From NCBI GenBank assembly GCA_019722365.1, contig JADFUC010001567.1, positions 248,001 through 312,000 on the forward strand: a stretch of DNA of 64,000 nt, in the 5' to 3' direction. Each line of letters starts with the position of its first letter. Positions within the stretch are counted from its first letter, which is position 1. Shown piece by piece: positions 37,669-50,110 of this stretch. The notes beneath the pieces were generated by a model. The model made no database searches and was not told the DNA's origin. It saw nothing but the letters and a program-made list of their open reading frames with translations. This DNA comes from Lithospermum erythrorhizon. Lineage: Eukaryota; Streptophyta; Magnoliopsida; Boraginales; Boraginaceae. A program made the translations under genes and the position numbers.

Positions 37669-39612
37669 GCACAATATGCAATTGATCTAAGTTTTAACTC
37701 CAACAGAATATCAAAATAAAAATGGAGGCTTCGTTTCATTGTATTGCTAAATGAAAATGAAATGATGATTAAAAGTTCTCTATATTGCTGTAAAATTCAT
37801 CAATTGTATTAGCAACTGGTAGTGCGGATGTGAAATTAGATATTATAGAGTAAGTGATTGAATCATAACTGTTATTAATCGCATTGTTTATTTTGTGTTG
37901 ATATTGTTATATATGTAACTGATACCATTTCTTAATGTTACATGGTATTTGTTAATATAAATAGGAGCATTTTATTGATAATAATTATGATGATGATCAC
38001 AAATAGAGTGACTTTATATATAGGCACATAAACTAAACCTAATATAATTGGATTCGGTTCAATAATAAACTTAATCCTAATATTAATAAAACTTATCCTT
38101 CCTACTAATATTCTTTTCCTCAAATGTGGAAAGATACACAACGTAAACGCCCAACTTGAAAATAAGATAATTATCGTCATTAACGGCTAGTTTAAACCTG
38201 CTACAACTCCGCCTCATAATAAAAATCTCCAACATCTCGCCTGATAAGAGATAAACGCTGCATTGAACCCGCCGACAACGCTATAAGACCCGCTATATAA
38301 TAAATATGGAGTGCCTCGCGAGTATTTCATCGTATTCAATCATATCATAATGAAAGCTTGCCTCAAGATACCCTGCATCCAAAGAATTTATCGACGTTTT
38401 AATAACGCCAGTATAAACTTCGTTTTATTAAATCTTCCAACATCTTACTGGGATCCCAATAATAATAGTTATAAATTTGATAAGAGAGTTTATGTTGATT
38501 GGTACGGCTCAAATATCAAATTAAAAGATTGTCAAAATTGACTAAAGGAAGGTTCCTTAAAAGAAAACTTCTCTCAGAGAGGCTATGGAATAGCCATACT
38601 TTATCGGCCAACCAAATCTTGTTCTTGAGTTGTTGTTCAAGAAAGGGCTAAGTATTACCGTAACACCGAATCAAAAATAAAGAAAGAAAAGAAAATACTG
38701 TTTGTGAAGCCACCATGAAACTAACTCTTTTTTTTCCATGATAATGACCAATTTTTTCAAACTGATTCAAATTTTTTCACGTATCTGATTGTTTTTTCTG
38801 TATGAGGTCTCTTTTCTGATATAGTGTGCTTTTTTTTTTTTTGTAGATTTTGGTTGATATTAGCATGTTGATCCATATTTTATGTTTTGCTGTTATTGTT
38901 CTATGTATTATGATACCATTTTTAGTGTGTATGGTATAATACCTATTCCAACATTTTTATTTTATTTTCCTAACACTTCACATCATTTCATTTTTCTTTC
39001 ATCTAATCAGCTGATATCAATTTAACATTTGCATACTTTTAATTGCTTTTGTTTAATCACACCTCTTCTGTCCTCTAATGTCAATTGCTTTTTATTTGAC
39101 ATGTATTCACCAACAAGTCAATAAATTAAACACTTTTGTCATCCACCGCTAATTTAACACACATTTATTTAACACACCATTATAGCAATTAAAAAGTCGA
39201 ATTTAATTATTCAATGCCCCATTATACTTATACGCTTGTAAGCCTCTAAATATTACTAAACATTGCAAACTAAAAATAGAGAAAAATAAAACATGTCATA
39301 TACCGAATAACCTTCGAATAACCTTTGTTTTGAACATATCGCCACTTGATAAAATCAAACATGATAAAAGAATCACACATGGCATAAAATCAACATGTCC
39401 TTAATATTTGATAAAAAATATACCAATAGAAATAATTTAAAAATATATTTTTCATTGATATAGTTTTCATCAATTATTAAACAATACAAACAAAAATATA
39501 TACTGTCAAAGTTTAAAAATTATAACTATAAAGTCAAATGCGATAATCTCTAAGAATTGAGTAATAATATTTATTGAAAATTAATATATTGTAATATTAA
39601 GGAAAATTAATA
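37669..39612. other. Intergenic DNA with possible repeat fragments
   Basis: The first ~100 bases are the KCS 3' untranslated region. Between about 37950 and 38720 the base composition changes and a 76-codon open frame (38311-38541) occurs without recognisable similarity; this patch may be a transposon fragment. The remainder is AT-rich with nothing I can name. Confidence 0.4.
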
Positions 39613-39864
39613 CTACCTCCATTCCTAAAATATTGTCACATTTGTCTTTTTCATGGTCAAAATTAACAAACTTTACGATCTTGATTGACATCCAAAACTT
39701 TTATTTGAATCAAAATTATCAAGTTAATAGTAAAGTATATTGAAAATACTACATATTGATATATAAATTTCAAATAAAGACATTTACACATTAAAAGTTA
39801 TTTGAGCTAAAATTAAAAAGTCAACTCATTAAATTAAAATTATAATATTTTAGGACGCTGGGAG
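39613..39864. mobile_element. Stowaway-like MITE
   Basis: A 252-bp segment bordered by TA on both sides (39611-39612 and 39865-39866). The left end CTACCTCCATTCCTAAAATAT and the right end ATATTTTAGGACGCTGGGAG form imperfect terminal inverted repeats of the CTCCCTCCGTCC Stowaway type. There is no coding capacity. Confidence 0.85.
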
Positions 39865-41343
39865 TATATTATTACAATATAACTTAAATTACTAGCTTCA
39901 ATATATATTTATATTCGAATATATTATTGCAGTAGACTTATGATTTTAAAGTTTTTTTAAGCTACCTCAATATGGATATTTTTGTCATTTTCACTATAAA
40001 TCATCGATATGTTAAACCAATTCCACTATTCTCCTCCATAAAATTTCCCTTCCCATTAATTGCCACAATCTCAATCCCCCAAAAAAGCTTCTCATTCTCC
40101 CCTAATCCCTACCAAATAGCAACTACCTCTACACCATTATTACAATTCTCATTCCCCATTGAAACCAATTCAAGAAATCTCCAAAACCCAATTCAAGAAA
40201 TCTCCAAACTCCAAATTAAAAAAACAAATCGATCCTCCAAAATCTTGCCATTAAATACATTGGTATTGATTTTCAATTTAAAACCTAATTTGACAAATTA
40301 ACCTCTCTCATCTGGCTAAACCATATTAGATCAAATCCAACCATAACTATCATATCAAACAAATAATAATCAAGTTAAGTTACCTCATAAGCCAAATGTT
40401 ATCGCAAAAATATTTATAATACTAATATATATTTGTTTGTATATTTATTCTAGTTATTAAATATGTAAAATGATTTAATTATTATAACATTCCAAACAAA
40501 GTAATTGAATCATTCAAAATGATGCATTTCCAATGTCCATCCATTTTCTATCTTCATTCAATTACTCTAAATTCATTTATTTATACAAAATCCTCTTAAC
40601 GGTAAAGCGTAGTGATCATTTACAAAATCGATCGCCTAGTTTTAATTTTAATGATTCTCTTTTTAAATTTAATAACTCAAATTATACTATGTATATGTTA
40701 TATAGTACTTCGTGAAAAAGTTATAAAATATAATATTTTTAACTATTTTATTATTAATATGATCATTTCAATTCAAGTTAAACTGATAAAACCAATTAAG
40801 ATAATAAAATTTATTAATTTTGATATTATAAAACAAATTGTTCAATATTTTTAAATGAATTTAGTATTCAAGTTCAATAATGATTGTGAGAATTTTGTAA
40901 GAGAATATTAATACAAAGAAACAGATAATGAATTCATTGTCATTGACATGGTCTACGGTATGTAAAACATTCCAATAGGGAGGAGGGGCTCCAAAATCAA
41001 TAATTTTTTTCATATCAAATTATTTTATCACTACATCATCAAATATCTCTAATATATTTTATACTTCACAAGCAGTGTTTAACATAATTATTTACTTTTC
41101 TCCTTCCTACATACAATTTCATATTATTTTTTAAAAAGTATAAAATAATGATATCCAAATAAACCTCGATTTATTTATGTAATGAGCAAAAATAATTTAA
41201 AAACAGAAAATAATTAAAAAGAAAAAAATAATAAAACAACATATCTTTTACAATAGTCTAACGTTGAAACTTTTATAATAATAAAGCAACATATTTACAA
41301 CATTCCCCTATTGAAGTAGTCTAACGTTGGAATGGTAGCCGTG
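39865..41343. other. AT-rich intergenic DNA upstream of the NLR
   Basis: Very AT-rich. A 109-codon open frame at 39972-40301 is rich in Ser, Pro, Asn and Ile, has no recognisable domain, and is probably chance. Nothing else identified. Confidence 0.5.
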
Positions 41344-41371
41344 TTGACTCTTGACTTTGGTATTCGTTGAC
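41344..41371 (+). promoter_or_regulatory. Cluster of three W-box cores upstream of ZAR1
   Basis: TTGAC occurs at 41344-41348, 41351-41355 and 41367-41371, three direct copies within 28 bases; two are followed by T as in the fuller W-box core. WRKY factors bind this sequence in defence-gene promoters. A likely 5' untranslated exon could end at about 41488 (donor GTAAGT) and splice to an acceptor TTTCAG near 42246, which would put this cluster just upstream of the transcript start. That intron is inferred, not shown. Confidence 0.5.
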
Positions 41372-42295
41372 TCACGTCTATTATTGATCTATCATTAATC
41401 CATTTAAGCTAGCAATTCTTGAACTAAGCTAGATCCATTCAAGGTTATCTGTGCTGAATTCCTGAGCTGAGAATCTTCCTTAATAATTTGTAAGTGTTGT
41501 TACTTACTCTCATAAATATTACTACTATAATTTGACCAACTTTTATATGCATTTTTAAGTTACATCGGCTTTAACTAGTTATCTTTTAAATATTTGAAAA
41601 AGTCAAAACTAGATCATATCTCTTAATCTTATGGGATGGAGCGAGTATAATATTTCATAATTGATATTGTTCATGTTCTTTTACCCATGATTCTTTATTG
41701 AAAGGTTTGGCCCCATCCGATATTTCGAAAATTGTGTTTTTATCTCTTTAAATTTAAATTTTTTTTTTATATTTTTATTATTTGAAAAGTGATAAGTTCA
41801 ATATTTTGAAATTGATATCAATAAACCAAACAGTTGGAATTTAGGCAAGTTTAGCAGTGTAAAATCACATTTCAAATGATTGGTGAAAGAATATATAAGT
41901 AAATAATTGTAAATAATTTAATTTTTTAATATGGTTATCAATATTGTAATGTCAATATCAGTTTGTTAAAAAAACTTGGAGTCCATTGTCTTTTGAAATG
42001 CTCAAGTCAAGCTCCTACATAAGTTCTTTGTGTCCGGTGGTCTCATTACGAACAGACATCCTTGCCATCGTTAATGCATTACTAATTCGTTGTTTGATAG
42101 AAGGGGAAAGTTTGGTATGTAAGGAGAAATCTTGATCTAGAATGCATCAACATAAGCTGAAAAGCACCCTTCAAAATTATTGTGGTTGATAAAGTTGGTA
42201 GGACTGGAATCTCTCATAATCTGGTATGAATTAGTTTATTATTTCAGCATTGTGAGAATTGTTGTATGTATGGCGATAACTTTCAGGAAGAAAAG

Positions 42296-44851
42296 ATGGT
42301 TGATGCAGTTGTTTCTGTGTTTTTGGAGAAATTAATCAATGTTCTTTCAGAGGAGACTTCATATGTAAGCAAGTACAAAGAGCAGTTTGAGAAACTAAAG
42401 AATGAGTTGTTGCTAATGGAGAGCTTTCTAAAGGATGCAGAGAGGGTGAAGCGGAAAAATCGGACTCTTCGGACTATCATGGTTTCTTTACGAGAACTAA
42501 TATTTGAAGCTGAAGATATACTGGCTGATTGTCTGGTTCCTCCAGAAAATAGTAACATCGCCTCCAGATACTCGGTCTTGTTTCAGTCTAAGAATGTAAA
42601 GTTTAGATACCAGAAGGGGAAGCGCCTCGGTGAAATTAATGAGAAAGTATCTGGGATAAAGGAAAACATTGCAACCTATCTTGGGGTCCCTATTCTAAGC
42701 AGAATGGACTCTCTGGATGCGCACAACAATCTTATGTCTCGATGGAGCTCTCCTGTTTATGATCACTCCGAAATTGTTGGATTAGAAGGTGACACAGAAA
42801 AAATAAAGAGTTGGTTGTGCGAAGCAAGTGATGATGGCATACTTGCGATTGGCATTGTGGGCATGGGAGGTCTAGGAAAGACCACACTTGCCCAGAAGGT
42901 TTTCAATGATAAGAAATTTGAGGAACATTTTGAAAGAAGAATTTGGGTATCTGTTTCTCAAACATTTACTGAGGAACAGATTATGAGAAGCATACTGCGG
43001 AGCTTGGGAGATGTATCTGTTGGTGATGATAACAATGAATTATTGAAGAAAATTAATCAGTACCTTTTAGGCAAAAGGTATTTGATTGTGATGGATGATG
43101 TTTGGGGCTCGGACAATAGTTGGTGGCTCAGGATTTGCAGTGGACTACCGAAAGGAAATGGAAGCAGTGTCATGATAACTACAAGAAATGAGGTAGTTGC
43201 TCGTCAGATGGGTGTGACACCAAAGAGAACCCATTGGCCTCAGCTCCTAACTGATGACAATAGTTGGCTTCTTTTCCGAAAGATAGCATTTGCTCCTGTT
43301 GGTGGAGAGTGTACAGACCACCAACTTGAGAGTTTGGGTAAGGAAATTGTTGAGAAATGCAAAGGTCTCCCACTAGCTATCAAAGCCATTGGTGGTGTCA
43401 TGCTGTGTAAACGACCTCATTATCCTGATTGGAGGCGGATGTCAAACCATTTCCGTGATGAAATAGCCGAAAATGGAAACTCAGTTATGGTTTCATTACA
43501 ACTGAGTTATGATGAACTTCCACCCTATCTGAAATCGTGTCTCCTTTGTCTTGCACTCTTTCCCGAGGATTGTGTGATAGCGAAGGAGCAACTGATTAGT
43601 TGGTGGGTTGGAGAAAGCTTTATCCCATTAAGAAATAGTAGGTTGTCAACCGAAGTTGGAGAAGATTGTTTCTCAGAACTAAGCAACCGATGTTTGGTAG
43701 AAGTGGTTGATAAGGCTTACAGTGGTGAAATACAGACTTGCAAAATTCACGATCTGATTCTTGATTTGTTGATTAAAATTGCAAAAGAAGATGCATTTTC
43801 TGATCCTCCCGATCCCAATACTCGTCGATTGAGCATCACAACCAACATTAACGGCCAGAACTTAAAAAGAAACAACAGATTGCGAGCATTACTCACCACT
43901 ACTAAGAATGGAGAAGTAAATAGAGTATCTTCAGATGTTGCCAAGAGTTTTTGCAATTGTCATAACCTTCAGGTATTAGATGTTTCAAAATCCATATTCA
44001 GTGTTCCTCTTTCGAGTTTGTTTGATGAGATTGGATCTCTGTATCACCTCACATACCTCAGCTTAAGCAATACTCACCCTTTAATTGAAATCCCTTCTTC
44101 CCTAGCAAAGCTTCACAATCTCCAGATTTTGGATGTAAGTTATTGCCAGAACTTGAAAAAGCTCCCTTCTTGCATCGTGACACTTGAAAATCTTGTTATT
44201 CTAGATGTAGGCAATTGCGGTTCCCTTGAATGCCTTCCAAAAGGTATAGCCAAACTCCTAAATCTTCAAGTTCTTCATGGTTTTAGGCCGGCTAGATCAA
44301 ATCAGATTGACGGTTGCCGGATTGGGGAACTTAGAAACTTGAGTAAATTAAGAAAACTCGGACTAAGACTAACTCAGGCTGATGAAATTGGAGACGATGA
44401 GTTAGATACATTGATCAATCTTGAAGAACTCCAATATCTTCACATTAGTTGTTTCGATAGTCACGAAGACGATAACCTTGTACTCAAACTTCATAAACTT
44501 GTTCCTCCTAGGCAGCTTCATGAAGTGAGTCTCAAGTTTTATTCTGGAAGTGTTAGTCCAGATTGGCTCAACCCCATTTCACTTCCTATGCTACAATATC
44601 TTTCTATAATTTCTGGGAACCTTAGGAAACTGAACGAGCGCTTCTGGGGTAACCAAAATAGTGTTTGGAAGATTGAGGGGTTGAAGTTGGAAGCTTTGTC
44701 AGACTTATCAGAGGAGTGGGCAATGATACAACAAGTCATGCCATCATTAAGGACACTGAATGTCAGTTGGTGTCCCCAACTCGAGTCATTCCCCATTGAA
44801 GATGTTGGCTTCAAGGGAGGCGTGTGGAAGACGGGGGATCAAAGAGGCTAA
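42296..44851 (+). CDS. ZAR1: CC-NB-ARC-LRR immune receptor, ZAR1 orthologue
   Basis: Intronless frame of 851 residues, against 852 in Arabidopsis ZAR1. ZAR1 senses pathogen effectors through receptor-like cytoplasmic pseudokinases and then assembles into a pentameric resistosome at the plasma membrane. The coiled coil starts MVDAVVSVFLEK, like the ZAR1 start, and keeps Glu11, needed for channel activity. The EDVID-like EAEDILADC is at 71-79. The NB-ARC holds the P-loop GMGGLGKTT (Lys195, the same number as in Arabidopsis), kinase-2 LIVMDDVW (263-270), a TTR motif near 295, GLPL (357-360), RNBS-D CLALFPEDC and an MHD variant IHD (484-486). About a dozen leucine-rich repeats follow. The C-terminus SFPIEDVGFKGGVW matches ZAR1 closely. 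An in-frame Met ten codons upstream (42266) was rejected because family homology begins at 42296. No ZED1-like kinase genes lie in the window. Confidence 0.95.
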   Translation: MVDAVVSVFLEKLINVLSEETSYVSKYKEQFEKLKNELLLMESFLKDAERVKRKNRTLRTIMVSLRELIFEAEDILADCLVPPENSNIASRYSVLFQSKNVKFRYQKGKRLGEINEKVSGIKENIATYLGVPILSRMDSLDAHNNLMSRWSSPVYDHSEIVGLEGDTEKIKSWLCEASDDGILAIGIVGMGGLGKTTLAQKVFNDKKFEEHFERRIWVSVSQTFTEEQIMRSILRSLGDVSVGDDNNELLKKINQYLLGKRYLIVMDDVWGSDNSWWLRICSGLPKGNGSSVMITTRNEVVARQMGVTPKRTHWPQLLTDDNSWLLFRKIAFAPVGGECTDHQLESLGKEIVEKCKGLPLAIKAIGGVMLCKRPHYPDWRRMSNHFRDEIAENGNSVMVSLQLSYDELPPYLKSCLLCLALFPEDCVIAKEQLISWWVGESFIPLRNSRLSTEVGEDCFSELSNRCLVEVVDKAYSGEIQTCKIHDLILDLLIKIAKEDAFSDPPDPNTRRLSITTNINGQNLKRNNRLRALLTTTKNGEVNRVSSDVAKSFCNCHNLQVLDVSKSIFSVPLSSLFDEIGSLYHLTYLSLSNTHPLIEIPSSLAKLHNLQILDVSYCQNLKKLPSCIVTLENLVILDVGNCGSLECLPKGIAKLLNLQVLHGFRPARSNQIDGCRIGELRNLSKLRKLGLRLTQADEIGDDELDTLINLEELQYLHISCFDSHEDDNLVLKLHKLVPPRQLHEVSLKFYSGSVSPDWLNPISLPMLQYLSIISGNLRKLNERFWGNQNSVWKIEGLKLEALSDLSEEWAMIQQVMPSLRTLNVSWCPQLESFPIEDVGFKGGVWKTGDQRG

Positions 44852-46969
44852 AATTGTAAGAACAAACTTAAGGGGATCAGGTTTGATATTGTTCAATGCA
44901 ATATAAGTTTATATGATGTTATATGTTAATAGCATTTCCCAAAAGACATCTTCTAGAGTGAAAACTGAAGATCATGGATTAAGGGTTTTTATGAAACATC
45001 CGAAAAAAATTTATTTTTGAATTTGTGAAAATTTTGTATATATTGTTGTGAATCATTAGATTAGAATTTATTTGTTTGAGAGGATATATCTTGTACTAGT
45101 TATAAGTCTCAATATATAATGACTCGAAATTTTTTCAGACGTACGAGATAATTGCAATTGTCAATAAACTCGTTTTCAATTTAAGTTTTAGATTTTTTTT
45201 CAAATAATACTAATTATGAAAATATTTTATCTAAAAATGTAATTTTTCATTAAAAATTTATTTCAAACATTTTCAATTATATAACATTGATTTCAAAATA
45301 TGTTCTTTTATTTTTAATTTAGTTAATAAGGTTGATATAAATTTGTTATAACATTTATGTTTATAAAAATATTTTTGTTAGTATATATAATTTATTTTAA
45401 TTTTTCAAGATTTTACATTGTTTATTCAATGTTTCCATAATGTTTCTGAAATATTTTTTATTATGATCATTTAGAAAAAATTTAGTTTTTCATAATAGTT
45501 TATTGTTTATAATTTTAATATATTTTTTTACAATTTTTTGATAAAATACTTTTCATCTAAACAATTATCTATTTTGTTATATAAGAAAGTCAATTAAAAT
45601 AGATTGAATGGAGCATAAGTTTATAGCACAAAATTGTTACATGTGTTATTTATAATGTTCAGAATTCTAGAGTTATATACTTATATTATATGACTTCTTG
45701 TTTAACAAACTTTGGACTAGCTCATCAAGGGCAGCCCAATTAACTTAATACAATGATGGCCATCGAGGATTCAGGCTGGGTTTGGGATCATTGTCAAAGC
45801 CACTCGAGTTCCAGAAGATAGAGTGACTGGCCCTGGTTAACTAAAAAATGAGGACTTAGGCTTATGCAATAATACTAATTTAAGAAGTGTATAATCATGT
45901 TAATATGAGTTGTGTCATTATGTGGCTGGTTGCTGGAGCCACAATGAGTTTGTTGGGGTCAATTCATAATGTGTTTTAATGTGTGCAACATGATAAAATT
46001 TGAGGGTCCAAATGATAAGTGGAATTTATGTTTACTTTTGATGCACTTAATTGGTTCAATATGTATTTTTTGGATGAATTTTAATATTAAAAAGAGTTGA
46101 ATTCACATATTTTACTAATTAGTAAAGAAGGCGATGCGATCTTGCGGCAGTATATCGTTCTCAAATATTTAATATATATATTTTATGTTTTAATTCGAAA
46201 TCGTTCTAAAATAGTGTAAAAGCTTTCTTGTCGTACAAATAAAATTTTTATTATTTATCTTAGGGGTACAAAATAAAAAGAGCAGCTTGTGGGGAAAAAT
46301 TCACTTAATTATGCAGGTTTTATCGAATCAGAAGAGGATCATTGTCCAAATTATGAGTCGCCCAAGCGTTTCAGCGGCGATTTGTGAGATCAGCATTTCG
46401 GCTTGACTTGACTTGACTTGATTTGAGCTTGACTTGGCTTCATTTGATTTGATTTGATAGGGTCTTGATAGGAGTTTGGTATAAGCTACGGCAGGTTGAG
46501 CTTGAGCCCGACTTTATTTGACTTGACTTGATTGCTTGGTTTGGATACTAGAACATTGTGGATATGTGTCAGGTAATGAGATTAAATGTGTTCATAATTG
46601 ACTAATTAATTGCCATTATTTTACAATTAATTATCCAATTAATGTAAATTTTGAATTTTGAATATATTCACACATGATTAATGATAATTATTACAATGGT
46701 ATAAGCCACTCAAATCATTCATTAATTACAAGTAATTAACTCCAAAATTTAAAATTTAAAAGTCATCCTTGAAAATATTTTCAAAAATTATCCAATTAAT
46801 AAAAATAATTATGAAAGGAAATATAAATCAAATTTAATGCCATTCAAGATATATTCGAATTATCTTAATGAAAAATTTATGATTTAACATTTAAAACTTC
46901 GAAATTAATAATTACCAATAATTTTAAAACAAAATAATTACATAAAATACATTTGGATTTTCTAAAAGC
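44852..46969. other. AT-rich intergenic DNA
   Basis: NLR 3' flank, then AT-rich sequence. At about 46400-46545 there is a low-complexity run built from repeats of cttga/gactt and gattt words. No gene recognised. Confidence 0.5.
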
Positions 46970-47135
46970 GGACGAACTTCAGCGACCAAATCCGCGGGCC
47001 TCGGCCGCCTGAGTGACACGCGCGGCGGTGCCATGAAATACGGCCCGATGGAAAAACTACGTCGGTGGCGGGCGTTACCAATCGACACTTAGGGGCGGCG
47101 CGAAATTAGTTCGCAAGTTCGGCGACCGATTTTTG
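46970..47135. other. GC-rich patch in AT-rich DNA
   Basis: About 165 bases with several CG-rich words (gcgggcctcggccgcc, cgcgcggcgg, ggggcggcgcg) inside surroundings that are mostly A and T. It lies at the outer side of the inverted LTR-family copy (47240-48235), so it may be the leader region of that element. No open frame of note. Confidence 0.5.
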
Positions 47136-47239
47136 GTAATTCATCAATTGAATATATAAATCATGAAATAATCAAATTAACTAACAACTATGTCAACACC
47201 TGATCAAATTAGATAAAATATATATCGAACTTGAGTAGA

Positions 47240-48235
47240 CTACGAGGCAAGCTATTGCATAATCTAGTATGAATTTCATTTGTGATAACACCAAATTCAT
47301 ACGTCCCGGATCCTCAAAATGATATAAATTAATACAAGCATAATTACAATTATGAATAACGAGCTTCTGATGATGCCGGCGGAAGTCTATCAACAAATTC
47401 TTTCCATGAAGCCTCCATTGAATTCCATCGTTAAGCACTTCAAATGTAGTGCCTACAGTTGGTTGCGCACGGGAGAGGTTGAATCCTCGTTTGTGTTTGC
47501 TAGAACATGGGTTGATTTGGAATGAAGAAAATCAAGAGAAAATTTTCCAATTCTTCCACATGAACATTTGAAGCCATGAGGAGAAAATGGAGGAGGCTTA
47601 AGCTTTTGTTTTTTCATTTCATAGAAAAACCATATGATGAAGACCTAATAAGTTTGTATATATGTCAAACCTAAAATCTGACGAATAGCTTAATAGGCAA
47701 ACCAGATTAAGTTTAATTAAATAGTTAAGTAAATCGAGCAACAAGTTGTTAATAGTAACTAACAAGCTCAACTAACTATAGGGTAATTCGGTGGCTAATT
47801 AATTAATTGAGGTTCAAATATTCTATTTACATTATCGTGTAAATTTGATTAATATTCGTTGATTACAATAAACTCTCGATTTAGCAAATGTGATTTAATT
47901 TCGCCCATGAAATATAATCCAGCATCCCTTTGTATTAGCATTGCTTGAAACTCGAGATAATAGTAAGTTGTATAATAATAATTGACGATTACTATTATTA
48001 ATAGTAAGATACATATTCATTTCATGCTTAAGCTAAATTATCATGAAGACCCCAGTAATGTATCTGATTACTAAAGGTGAACACTAAGTTCGATAATCAT
48101 TTAACTTGACGTGCAATGAATTATTCTGATTGTCGCAGCGGGCATAATAAAAGTCGATTCATTGATTTCAACAAGAATGTCTTTGCTCATATTACTAACT
48201 TTTCATTGTTAAAGAAGAAGGTTTGAAGAAAGCGC
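47240..48235 (-). repeat. LTR-family repeat, inverted relative to 33495-34510
   Basis: Reverse complement aligns with the insertion nested in the CACTA transposon at 33.5-34.5 kb, with many substitutions and small indels. It lies directly before the hAT remnant. Ends are approximate and no target duplication was found. Confidence 0.65.
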
Positions 48236-48399
48236 TCTACTTCAATCTTGAAGATTAGTGTACTATGAAGTTTGGTCGTCTCTGTGAAAGGTAAATTGTT
48301 TCAAGAATGTGTTGCCTTATGGAAAATTGAGTGTAAGAAGAGGTTTGTCTTGATGTCGACACGGAGTGGAATTACGGCGTTCTTGATGCTTGAAACATC

Positions 48400-49330
48400 A
48401 GTAAGTATCAAAAAGCTTTCAATAGGTTGAGGAGGAAGATGCTAGTTATTGTAGTTATTTCAAAACTTTGAAAGAACAAAATGTTCCTCACAGATGCACC
48501 TCCTGGTAATGATGATTAGGCAAAGAAGCATTTGTCAAGTTTCTAAGTTTGTTTATAGTCTACTTTAGCATTTTAAGTTTGCTTAATTTTGTCACGTCTT
48601 CCTCGTTCTTTAAGACATTGTTATGATGTATGTAATGATAAGAAGGCTATAAGTAGTGATGATCTTGTTTTGAAGAAATGGCTAACGATATATGAAAGTG
48701 AAATTTGATAAGCATTGGATTAATGCTAGTGTTAGGAACAATGCGGGTGCTTAGCGGTTGTCTTTGATCCTATATATGGGATTTAAGTACCTGGGTTTTG
48801 CTTCAAGGTTATATGGTGAAAATACTATGGGAAGGATTAGTGAAGAGGGTAAGCGTGGTTGACAAAATCAATTGGAATTAGAAGTCTTTATGCTCGAGAG
48901 CCATGGATCGATATACGTCAAGTAGTCGATAAAATTCATTCTAATAATGTTATTCAATGAAGAGATCATCAAATTGGGAAGAGATGGATTACGAATTTCA
49001 AATGGAATTAGATGTGGAGAGTCATGGAAGTAAATGTGAATTATTTTGCAATATTTGAGTGAGCGGGCTTGTGAAAATTTGGAAACTTTTGAACATTAGA
49101 ATAGTGGAAAATAAATTACGAGATATTACATTTTGTCTAAGATTGCTAGAATATTTTAGCTATTCAGTTTCTGGATTTATACGAACGAGCATTTAGCGAG
49201 AGGTAGAGTTTTGAATGAGTATAGAAGTTCTTTGAAGCAGCAGTCGAAATGTATGCTTTCGAAAGTTGGTTAAAAGCCCAGAAATGCAGAACCGAATTGA
49301 AATTACCATGGAAGATGTTGAGAAGTTTGA
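48400..49330 (+). pseudogene. hAT-family transposase remnant
   Basis: Two broken blocks in hAT order. The block at about 48660-48800 gives MKVKFDKHWINA followed by RLSLILYMGFKYLGFASRLYG after frame changes, matching the region that in hAT transposases reads MKxKFDKYW...DPRYK. The block at about 49155-49310 reads like the C-terminal dimerisation domain (SE.AFS..GRVL..YRSSL, then VE.YAFESWLKAQK). Stops and frameshifts are frequent and the N-terminal zinc finger is not seen. Cut-and-paste transposase in origin; not functional. Confidence 0.7.
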
Positions 49331-49869
49331 GAAAACTTCATATGGTATGTTATAATTTCATATCAGTATTAGCACATAATTATTATGTATTTTTTTTTCT
49401 TTTACGTTTTATATTTAACGCTAATATATCTATTTATTTTGTGAGAGCGTGCATTCTTTGGAAACTGAGAGTTGTGCTGATGTATTGATATGAAGATGGA
49501 TTTGTAATGCGTTTATATATTACTTTGTAATTATGTATTTTTTCTTTTTATATTTTTATATTTAATACTAATACATTTATTTAATTTTTGTATAGGTGAA
49601 TTTTATTTTTGAATCTTCTTGAGAATTGTGTTTTTTGAATATATCGATTTATTTCGATATTTTGCTTGTATTTTAGACGTTTAGAATTTATTAATATTAC
49701 GGTATTTGAATGATTGAAGCTTTATTATTATTCTTGTATTTGGATATTTAGGCTTTATTATTAGTATTTAGACATTTGAGCTTATTATTATTCGTATTTT
49801 AGATATTTAGAGTTTTGAATTTTCTTATAATTATTTTGAACTTTGGATTTTATCGTTATTTTTATTATA

Positions 49870-50110
49870 AATATTGTATATAGTTAAGCCACAGGCGAAA
49901 TATAAATAAAAATGTGTAATAAAAAAATCGTATAAATAAAAATGCATGCAAAACTAATAAAAATCGGTACGATAAAGCGGTAGAAATCACGGTATATCCG
50001 AAATCCGGTCGACGGATTCGGATAAGCCGGTGAAATTTAAAAACTTCCGAAATATCAAATCAGGTTTGGATTTCTTTTTATCCGTGCATCAAGTCGTCGC
50101 ACCTCAGTAA
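49870..50110. repeat. Probable hAT subterminal sequence
   Basis: Short GC-containing repeated words (cggta, tccgaaatccgg, cggattcggataagccgg) in alternating orientations appear 540 bases after the hAT transposase remnant. Arrays of such motifs are typical of hAT subterminal DNA. The exact terminus and target duplication were not identified. Confidence 0.4.

Noticed and set aside
39972..40301. 109-codon open frame
   Set aside because: Low-complexity composition, no domain, and no promoter or splice context; probably chance.
42266..42295. Upstream in-frame ATG of the NLR, ten codons earlier
   Set aside because: ZAR1 proteins start at the MVDAVV/MADAVV position; the extra residues do not resemble the family.
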